Below, one piece after another: positions 14,915 to 20,369 of a DNA stretch of 20,369 nucleotides (position 1 is its first letter; each line of letters starts with the position of its first letter). The stretch is taken from assembly GCA_035720945.1 (NCBI GenBank), contig DASTNK010000166.1, forward strand, positions 1 through 20,369. Direction: 5' to 3'. The notes beneath the pieces were generated by a model that was given only the letters and a program-made list of their open reading frames with translations, was not told the origin of the DNA and did no database searches. The translations under genes and the position numbers were made by a program. This DNA is from SCQX01 sp035720945. GTDB lineage: Bacteria; Pseudomonadota; Gammaproteobacteria; Burkholderiales; Burkholderiaceae_B.

Positions 14915-15204
14915 TGGATCCCCCTGAAAGTGGTCATCCTCTGCTGAGCCGCCTGTCAGACTTTGCCACCAAGGCTTTCAAGGCATGGTGACTTGTTCAG
15001 AGGATCTCCAGACTAATGACAAGCACATAAGGCAACACTTGCTGTGCCAACACAAGACTAGCGCGTCACGCCACCTATAGGCAATATTCTCGAAAACTAT
15101 TTTCTTATCGGGAAAATACCTACGGAATTTGGAAAAATTTGAACTCACAATAGATCCTGTTTTCCACCCACGTGGCGCTGCAGTCCGGCCTTGCCCATCA
15201 TCGC
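14915..15204. other. Divergent, A/T-rich promoter region between phosphoesterase and XRE-cupin genes
   Basis: About 290 bases without a gene. The part nearest the phosphoesterase has a CAACAC direct repeat (15033 and 15048). The right part (15080-15160) is strikingly A/T-rich and holds an inverted repeat. Promoters for both flanking genes must lie here, but no convincing -35/-10 pair stands out by eye. Confidence 0.5.
15098..15118. promoter_or_regulatory. Inverted repeat TATTTTC-N7-GAAAATA, candidate XRE operator
   Basis: Perfect 7-bp arms (15098-15104 and 15112-15118), 87-107 bases before the XRE-cupin ATG. A related half-site, CGAAAAC, precedes it at 15091-15097. XRE-type repressors commonly bind such dyads near their own promoter, so autoregulation is plausible. 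Confidence 0.45.
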
Positions 15205-15840
15205 ATGAAAGCAAGCATCACCCCTGCGGAAACCGAGCTCGATGAACGCCTGGCGCTGGCACAGCGCTCGGCGTTGGCGGAACGCTTGAAATCCCTGCGA
15301 CAACAACGTGGGCTTACCCAAGGTCAGGTGACCGCGATCAGCGGGATTTCCACGCCCACGCTGTCCAAGATCGAAAACTGCCTGTTGTCGCCAACCTATG
15401 ACGTCCTGTTGCGCCTGGCGCACGGCCTGAACGTGGATGTCGCGGAGCTCTTCGTCAACGCCCAGTCCCACATGGGGGCTGGCCGACGCAGCATCGAACA
15501 CGTCGACAGCGGCGAAGCCCACGACACGCCGCTCTACCGCCATCGGTTGCTGTTCTCGCAACTGGCCGACAAGCGCATGATGCCGTTTGTGTCGCGCATC
15601 AAGAAGCACCATACGCAGGGTGACGAAGGCTGGAGCCGCCACGAAGGCGAAGAATTCGCTTATGTGCTGTACGGTGAAATTGAACTGCACACCGAGTTCT
15701 ACCAACCCGTCGCGCTGAAGGCGGGCGAGGGTTTCTACATCGATAGCCGCATGCGCCACCGAGTCATCAGCCTAAGCGACCAGGACGCCGAAGTGCTTTG
15801 GGTCAGCACTACGCCAAACCTGGGGCGCGACCCCCAATAA
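15205..15840 (+). CDS. XRE-family regulator with C-terminal cupin domain
   Basis: A 211-residue regulator that joins an XRE/Cro helix-turn-helix to a sensor-like cupin barrel. The helix-turn-helix covers about residues 22-75 (LAERLKSLRQQRGLTQGQVT, then ISTPTLSKIE). The cupin spans roughly 110-205, with WSRHEGEEFAYVLYGEIEL and DSRMRHRVISL supplying the usual histidine and glutamate positions. The start is set at ATG 15205; an in-frame GTG at 15172 would add 11 residues, and neither has a clear ribosome site. It leads the ABC-transporter operon: the first permease starts 35 bases after its stop. By analogy with similar genes next to transporters, it probably senses the transported compound or its metabolite and controls the operon and itself. 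Confidence 0.9.
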   Translation: MKASITPAETELDERLALAQRSALAERLKSLRQQRGLTQGQVTAISGISTPTLSKIENCLLSPTYDVLLRLAHGLNVDVAELFVNAQSHMGAGRRSIEHVDSGEAHDTPLYRHRLLFSQLADKRMMPFVSRIKKHHTQGDEGWSRHEGEEFAYVLYGEIELHTEFYQPVALKAGEGFYIDSRMRHRVISLSDQDAEVLWVSTTPNLGRDPQ

Positions 15841-15875
15841 CCTCGCCCTCACCGGACAACCACAGGAGGACAGCC

Positions 15876-16793
15876 TTGTTCCAAGTCATCATCGACAGCT
15901 TGACCAGGGCGTCCGAGCTGGCTCTGATCGCCGTGGGCCTGACCATGGTCTACGAGATTCTCCGGTTCGCCAGCTTCGCTCATGTGCAGTTTGGCACGAT
16001 CGGGGCATTCATCACCCTGGCGACCAGCGTGGTCCTGCCCCTGCCGCCCGGCTGGGCGATCCTGGCTGGGGCTCTCGTTGCCTGTGTCGTGACCGGTGGG
16101 CTGGGCATCCTCAGCGACCGCCTCATCTTCTCGAAGTTGCGCAATAGCCCGCCAGCCATTCTGATGATCGCATCGTTCGGCCTGGGCATGGTCATGCAGT
16201 ATGGCGTGCAGGCCATTTGGGGCGCGGGTGCCCGCGCCTACCCTCTTCCCTTGACACGCCCCTGGATCATTCTCGACGGTCGGCTCACGCCCGCCGGCGC
16301 GGCGGTCATCGTTGCCGCCGTGCTGTCCATGCTGGCGTTCCACTTGCTGCTCACACGCACCAAGCTGGGCATGGCGATGCGCGCGACCGCCGACAACCCG
16401 CAGCTCACAGAGGCCAGCGGCATTTTCTCGGAGCGCATCATCCACATTGTCTGGTTCATCGGCGCCGCGCTGGGCGCATTGGGCGGGATCATGCTGGGCT
16501 TGGTCTCGCAGGTGGAACCCGGCATGGGATTCGAGATCATGGTCGCCGTGTTCGCCGCGGCCATCGTGGGTGGCATTGGGAACGTCTACGGCGCGGTGCT
16601 CGGTGCGTGCATCGTGGCATTCGCCGAGAACATCGGCTTGGCCATCAACTGGGCGCCGGCGACCCATCTGCTGGGACTGGGCAACGCGAATGCGCTCTAC
16701 ATCCCCGTCGGGTACAAGACGGGCATCTCGTTCGTCATTCTGATCCTGATCCTGCTTTTTCGTCCACGAGGGCTGCTGGGGAGGCGCGCCTGA
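15876..16793 (+). CDS. LIV/HAAT-type ABC transporter permease (LivH-like)
   Basis: A 305-residue inner-membrane permease of the branched-chain amino-acid/HAAT family (LivH type). The N-terminus LTRASELALIAVGLTMVYEI and the next segment LRFASFAHVQFGTIGAF are classic LivH features. The cytoplasmic loop TKLGMAMRATADNPQLTEAS is the coupling region that contacts the ATPase. FAAAIVGGIGNVYGAVLGA near the C-terminus is also conserved. The start is a TTG at 15876: AGGAGGA (15864-15870) lies 5 bases before it, and translation then begins at the proper first helix. The ATG at 15798 in the same frame would overlap the regulator's 3' end and add a hydrophilic tail, so it is rejected. The stop overlaps the next ATG by one base. 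Confidence 0.93.
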   Translation: MFQVIIDSLTRASELALIAVGLTMVYEILRFASFAHVQFGTIGAFITLATSVVLPLPPGWAILAGALVACVVTGGLGILSDRLIFSKLRNSPPAILMIASFGLGMVMQYGVQAIWGAGARAYPLPLTRPWIILDGRLTPAGAAVIVAAVLSMLAFHLLLTRTKLGMAMRATADNPQLTEASGIFSERIIHIVWFIGAALGALGGIMLGLVSQVEPGMGFEIMVAVFAAAIVGGIGNVYGAVLGACIVAFAENIGLAINWAPATHLLGLGNANALYIPVGYKTGISFVILILILLFRPRGLLGRRA

Positions 16794-17743
16794 TGATCAA
16801 TTTCCTTGTCTATCTGTTGACTATTGTCGGCATCTACGGCCTCTTGAGCCTGAGCCTGAGTTTTCAGTATGGCCAGACGGGCTTGATCAACTTCGGCCAG
16901 GTGGCGTTCTTCATGGTCGGCGCCTATGTCTCCAGCATCGCGACCGCCATTCTGGGCTGGCCGGTGTGGGTCGGCTTCATCCTGGCCATCGTCGGGGGCG
17001 GAGTCCTCGGCGCCCTGATGGCCCTGCCCATTGGTGACCTGCGCCAAGACTACTGGGCCATCGCCACGCTGGCCGCGGCCGAACTCATCCGCATCATCTT
17101 CCTGAACACCAACCTGGGCAGCGACTATGTGGGGGCGTCCTACGGCATCACCAACATCCCGGCCCCCTGGCGGAACCACTTCACGGCCACGCAGTACGGG
17201 TACTTCTATCTGGCGCTGGTGGTGGTGTGCGTCGTGGCGGCGTACCTGCTGGTCACCTGGCTGGGTCGCTCGCCCTTCGGGCGCGTGCTCAAGGGGATAC
17301 GGGAAAGCGATGACGTCGCGCGCGCCCTGGGCAAAGACGTGCGCAGCGCACGCATCGGGTCTCTGATCATCGGCGGTGCGCTGGCTGGCGCGGGCGGTAG
17401 CCTGTATGCGCACTTCGTGGGCTTCATCGATCCACGCTTCTTCATGCCCCTGGAAACCTATCTGGTGTGGGCCATGGTGATCATGGGCGGTCCCGGCAAC
17501 AATCTCGGCGCACTGGTCGGGACACTGCTCGTCGAGCTGATCTACAACTCCACGCGCTTCATTCAGGTGCCGGCCGAGTATTCGTCCACCGTGGCGGCGC
17601 TGCGCATGGTGCTGATCGGCGTACTGATCCTCTTGGTCATCCTGTATTTGCCGCGCGGCTTGGTACCCGAGCGCAAACGCCGCTACAGCCGCCGGGGCGG
17701 GCCACCGGACAGGCGCCATTCGGGAGAACGCCATGTTGCTTGA
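16793..17743 (+). CDS. LIV/HAAT-type ABC transporter permease (LivM-like)
   Basis: A 316-residue inner-membrane permease that pairs with the LivH-like protein to form the channel. Family features are LLSLSLSFQYGQTGLINFGQ and VAFFMVGAYVSS near the N-terminus, and the coupling loop SPFGRVLKGIRESDDVARAL near residues 162-181. VWAMVIMGGPGNNLGALVGT follows. About eight to nine hydrophobic segments are present, and the tail after YLPRGLVPERKRR is basic. The ATG overlaps the upstream stop (TGATG), and GGGGAGG lies about 8 bases upstream. Its 3' end overlaps the next gene by 11 bases, so expression of the set is tightly coupled. Confidence 0.94.
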   Translation: MINFLVYLLTIVGIYGLLSLSLSFQYGQTGLINFGQVAFFMVGAYVSSIATAILGWPVWVGFILAIVGGGVLGALMALPIGDLRQDYWAIATLAAAELIRIIFLNTNLGSDYVGASYGITNIPAPWRNHFTATQYGYFYLALVVVCVVAAYLLVTWLGRSPFGRVLKGIRESDDVARALGKDVRSARIGSLIIGGALAGAGGSLYAHFVGFIDPRFFMPLETYLVWAMVIMGGPGNNLGALVGTLLVELIYNSTRFIQVPAEYSSTVAALRMVLIGVLILLVILYLPRGLVPERKRRYSRRGGPPDRRHSGERHVA

Positions 17744-18542
17744 AGTCGACAGCGTCTCCCGCCACTTCGGGGGTCTGATCGCCCTGAACGACGTATCACT
17801 CACGGCGGAAGAAGGCAAAATCACCGGCCTGATCGGCCCGAATGGATCCGGCAAGACCACCCTGGTCAACATCATGACCGGCTTTCTCAAGCCCACCTCG
17901 GGACGGATCCGGTTCGACGGCGCCGCGGTCGAAGGAAAGGAACCATACAAAATCGCGCGCCTTGGCCTATGCCGCACATTCCAGATCACGCTCAATCCCC
18001 AGCGCATGACCGTCATGGAAAACATGCTGCTGGGCGCCCCCCAGCAGTTAGGCGAACGGATGCTCATGGCCGCGCTGCACCCGGGGGCGGTTCGCCGCGA
18101 AGAGCAACGCAACATGGAACGCGCCTGGCATCTTCTGGAGATGGTGAAATTGCAAGATCACGCCAACGAGCTGGCGGGCGGGTTGTCGGGCGGCCAGAAG
18201 AAACTGCTTGCGCTCGTGCAGATCCTGATGGCCCACCCCAAGCTCATCTTGCTTGATGAGCCCGTGGCGGGGGTCAACCCAAGGCTGATCGACGATATCG
18301 TCGACGTCATCAAGAAACTGCGGGCGGACGGCGAAACCTTTCTCATCATCGAGCACAACATGACGGTGATCCGCGAGCTGTGCGACACCGTCTGTGTCCT
18401 CGACATGGGACACGTTCTGGCGGAAGGCCCGGTAGAAGCAGTCCTGGCGCGCGAAGATGTCTTGCGCGCCTACATCGCGGCGGGTGGCCAGATTGACCAC
18501 ACGCCTGGGGCGTCGGCAGCGATGCCCGCACCACATGGATGA
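17733..18542 (+). CDS. LIV/HAAT-type ABC transporter ATPase (LivG-like)
   Basis: A 269-residue cytosolic ATPase that energises the permease pair. Walker A is GPNGSGKTTL (about residues 37-46). The LivG-type family segments FQITLNPQRMTVMENMLLGA and the ABC signature LSGGQKKLLAL follow. Walker B is LILLDEPVAGVNP, and the switch histidine is in IIEHNMTVI. The extended arm between Walker A and the signature is typical of LivG rather than LivF. The start ATG is inside the 3' end of the livM-like gene, with GGGAGA upstream. The C-terminal 20 or so residues are low-complexity, rich in Ala, Pro and His. Confidence 0.95.
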   Translation: MLLEVDSVSRHFGGLIALNDVSLTAEEGKITGLIGPNGSGKTTLVNIMTGFLKPTSGRIRFDGAAVEGKEPYKIARLGLCRTFQITLNPQRMTVMENMLLGAPQQLGERMLMAALHPGAVRREEQRNMERAWHLLEMVKLQDHANELAGGLSGGQKKLLALVQILMAHPKLILLDEPVAGVNPRLIDDIVDVIKKLRADGETFLIIEHNMTVIRELCDTVCVLDMGHVLAEGPVEAVLAREDVLRAYIAAGGQIDHTPGASAAMPAPHG

Positions 18543-18546
18543 ACGC

Positions 18547-19263
18547 ATGGGAATACTTCAAGTTGAAGATCTGGTGGCGGGATATGGCGATACGGAGATC
18601 CTGCACGGCGTCCACCTGGACATCACAGAAGGGCAAATCTCCACCATCATCGGCCCCAACGGGGCTGGCAAATCGACATTGCTCAAGGCCTTGATGGGAT
18701 ATCTGATACCCCGCGCCGGCCGGGTGCGTTTTGATGGCAACGATGTCACGACCCTGTCGACCCATCTCCGGGTCTCCAGGGGAATCGCCTTTGTGCCACA
18801 ACTGGATAACGTGTTCCCATCCCTTTCCGTCGAGGAGAACCTCAAGATGGGCGGGTATACGCTGACGCGCGAGGTATTGGCGACGCGCATCGCCGAGCAG
18901 TACGACCGCTTCCCCCGGCTGGCGGAGCGCCGCCGCCAGCGCGTGAACACCATGAGCGGTGGCGAGCGGCAGATGCTGGCCCTCGCCCGGGCGCTCATGA
19001 CCGACCCGCGCCTGCTGTTCCTGGACGAGCCCACCGCGGCGCTGTCGCCGCGCATCGCCGCCGAGGTGTTCGAGAAGATCCAGGAAATCAACCGTCACGG
19101 ACGCACGGTGCTGATCGTTGAACAGAACGCCGAACTCTCATTGCGGGCCTCCACCACCGGAATCGTAATGGCCGATGGGCGGAACGCCTTTGAAGGTCCC
19201 GCCAGCCAGATTCTGGCGGACGAAAAAATTCGTGAGGCTTATCTTGGCGCCGCCAAGAGTTAG
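18547..19263 (+). CDS. LIV/HAAT-type ABC transporter ATPase (LivF-like)
   Basis: A 238-residue second ATPase of the transporter; it forms the nucleotide-binding pair with the LivG-like protein. Walker A is IGPNGAGKSTLLKALMG, the Q-loop region includes FVPQLDNVFPSLSVEENL (typical LivF spacing), the signature is MSGGERQMLALARALM, Walker B is LLFLDEPTAALSP, and the switch region is LIVEQNAELSL. The start is chosen at 18547 because GGATGA lies just upstream and the protein then starts at the family's usual MGIL-type position; the in-frame ATG at 18535, which would overlap livG, is an alternative adding four residues. A 69-base spacer follows, then the binding-protein gene. Confidence 0.94.
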   Translation: MGILQVEDLVAGYGDTEILHGVHLDITEGQISTIIGPNGAGKSTLLKALMGYLIPRAGRVRFDGNDVTTLSTHLRVSRGIAFVPQLDNVFPSLSVEENLKMGGYTLTREVLATRIAEQYDRFPRLAERRRQRVNTMSGGERQMLALARALMTDPRLLFLDEPTAALSPRIAAEVFEKIQEINRHGRTVLIVEQNAELSLRASTTGIVMADGRNAFEGPASQILADEKIREAYLGAAKS

Positions 19264-19332
19264 TGTGCCGCCCCGCGGATCCCCACGCAGGCGGTTGTTT
19301 GATCACCAAGAACCAGTATGGAGGTAGACACC

Positions 19333-20369
19333 ATGAAAAAGCATCTCATCCACGTCGCAGCGAGCGCGGCAACAGCGTTGTTCCTTGCCGGCGTGGCCGC
19401 CCCCGCCTCGGCCGCCGACATCGACATCGGCGTGCTCGTGCCGCTCACGGGAACCAACGCCATCCAGGGCAAGGACATTTCGCGCGGCATACAACTGGCT
19501 GTCGACCAGATCAACAAAGGCCATGCGATCCCCCAGACGAACGGCGGCACGATAGAGGTTGGCCCCAAGGAGCTGGGCGGCAAGATCAAGCTCATCATCG
19601 AGGACACCGAATCGCGGCCCGCCTCTGCGCTGGATGCCATGCGCAAACTGGTCAACGTCAACAAGGTCCCCGTGATCCTGGGCATTCTGTCCAGCGGCGT
19701 TTGCGTCCCCACCGGCCAGTTCGCCCAGCAATCGAAGGTCGTTGAAATCTGCTCGTCGTCGACCTCGCCCGAACTGCGCAAGATCGGCCCCTATCTGTTC
19801 AGCGCCATGGGCCTGGACGACCTGATGGGCAAGGCCATCGCCGATTTCGCACGGGAAGACTCGGGGGCCAAGACCTTCGCCAGCCTGGTGGCCAACAACC
19901 CGTTCGGCGTGGGCATGGAAATCCAATCCTGCAAAGAGCTGGATAGTAAAGAAGCAGGCGCATGCGCGACAAAAGTCCGCTACGACCAGGGTAAATCGGA
20001 CTACAACGCGGATCTTCGCCGCACCGTGTCCCAGCACCCGGGCGCAGTGCTCTTCACCGCCTATGGCGCGGATGCCCGCCTGATGCTGCAGCAAGCCTAC
20101 CAGCAAGGGATACCGGTGTCCAAGAACTGGTATGCCGACTACCCCTCGCTCTGGATCACCGACATTCAGAAGACACCCCAGATTGGCGAAGGGATCAAAG
20201 GACTGGAGCCCGGTTCGGCGGGCCCCGCCTACGACGCCTACTCGGCCGCGTATCACAAGGCTTTCGGTGAGGCGCCCACCAGCGTGTTCGGCAGCTACGC
20301 CTACGATTCGACCATGCTGGTGGCCCTGGCCATCAAGAAGGCCGGCGCCTCCACGGCCACCGCGGTGCG
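19333..20369 (+). CDS. LIV/HAAT-type periplasmic substrate-binding protein, 3' end outside window
   Basis: Open from ATG 19333 to the window edge (345 codons and two bases, no stop), so the C-terminus is missing. The N-terminus is a Sec signal peptide: MKKHLIHV, a hydrophobic core, then APASA before the mature ADIDIGVLVPLTGTNAIQGK. That opening is typical of the LivJ-like periplasmic binding fold (Peripla_BP_6). IQLAVDQINKG, a long central region and YAYDSTMLVALAIKKAGA follow, as expected. GGAGGT sits at 19320-19325, 7 bases upstream. As the last visible gene of the ABC operon it should define the specificity. HAAT binding proteins serve amino acids, amides, urea and aromatic acids, and I cannot choose between these. 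Confidence 0.93.
   Translation, partial: MKKHLIHVAASAATALFLAGVAAPASAADIDIGVLVPLTGTNAIQGKDISRGIQLAVDQINKGHAIPQTNGGTIEVGPKELGGKIKLIIEDTESRPASALDAMRKLVNVNKVPVILGILSSGVCVPTGQFAQQSKVVEICSSSTSPELRKIGPYLFSAMGLDDLMGKAIADFAREDSGAKTFASLVANNPFGVGMEIQSCKELDSKEAGACATKVRYDQGKSDYNADLRRTVSQHPGAVLFTAYGADARLMLQQAYQQGIPVSKNWYADYPSLWITDIQKTPQIGEGIKGLEPGSAGPAYDAYSAAYHKAFGEAPTSVFGSYAYDSTMLVALAIKKAGASTATAV

Noticed and set aside
15798..15875. ATG 15798 as start of the LivH-like permease
   Set aside because: It lies inside the regulator gene and adds a hydrophilic tail; the TTG at 15876 has AGGAGGA at the right spacing.
16217..16792. Extended plus-strand frame upstream of the LivM-like start
   Set aside because: It is an out-of-frame reading of the LivH-like gene, rich in His, Arg and Gly; the family N-terminus begins at 16793.

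Overview
The window reads as a chromosomal stretch from a high-GC betaproteobacterium. It has two solute-uptake systems, a Bug/TctC-type binding protein with its TctB/TctA partners and a complete LIV-type ABC transporter, plus many small regulators. That mix is typical of Burkholderiales, most likely Alcaligenaceae such as Bordetella or Achromobacter relatives. The assignment is inferred from gene content and codon use; there is no rRNA or other marker in the window.

Left edge (1-1221): the last codons and the right terminal repeat of an IS3-family insertion sequence, a YchJ/UPF0225 zinc-motif gene, and about 620 bases with no convincing gene.

Region A (1222-8915), the most interesting part: a tripartite tricarboxylate transporter operon in the order tctC-tctB-tctA, a convergent IclR-family regulator whose stop codon abuts that of tctA, and, divergent from the regulator, a three-gene operon. 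That operon encodes a CoA-acylating aldehyde dehydrogenase resembling sulfoacetaldehyde dehydrogenase SauS and two subunits of an ADP-forming acyl-CoA ligase (SucC/SucD paralogs). Read together: a small carboxylate is imported, activated to its CoA thioester and reduced to an aldehyde (or the reverse), under IclR control. Sulfoacetate is the leading candidate substrate, but the downstream enzyme (Xsc) is not in the window. The iclR/dehydrogenase intergenic region carries three clear inverted repeats.

Region B (9101-13120): an SDR-fold protein that has lost the usual YxxxK catalytic residues, an MDR (CurA/YncB-type) NADPH oxidoreductase and a GcvA-like LysR regulator, all on the minus strand, then a divergent ketopantoate-reductase (ApbA/PanE) family gene.

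Region C (13397-14914): a solitary minus-strand phosphoesterase of the bacterial phospholipase C family without a signal peptide. It lies in a stretch of lower GC than its surroundings.

Region D (15205 to right edge): an XRE-cupin regulator leading a same-strand operon of LIV/HAAT-type ABC transporter genes: two permeases, two ATPases and a periplasmic binding protein. The last is cut by the window end. The substrate cannot be told from the sequence. No tRNA, rRNA, CRISPR array or phage gene was seen.
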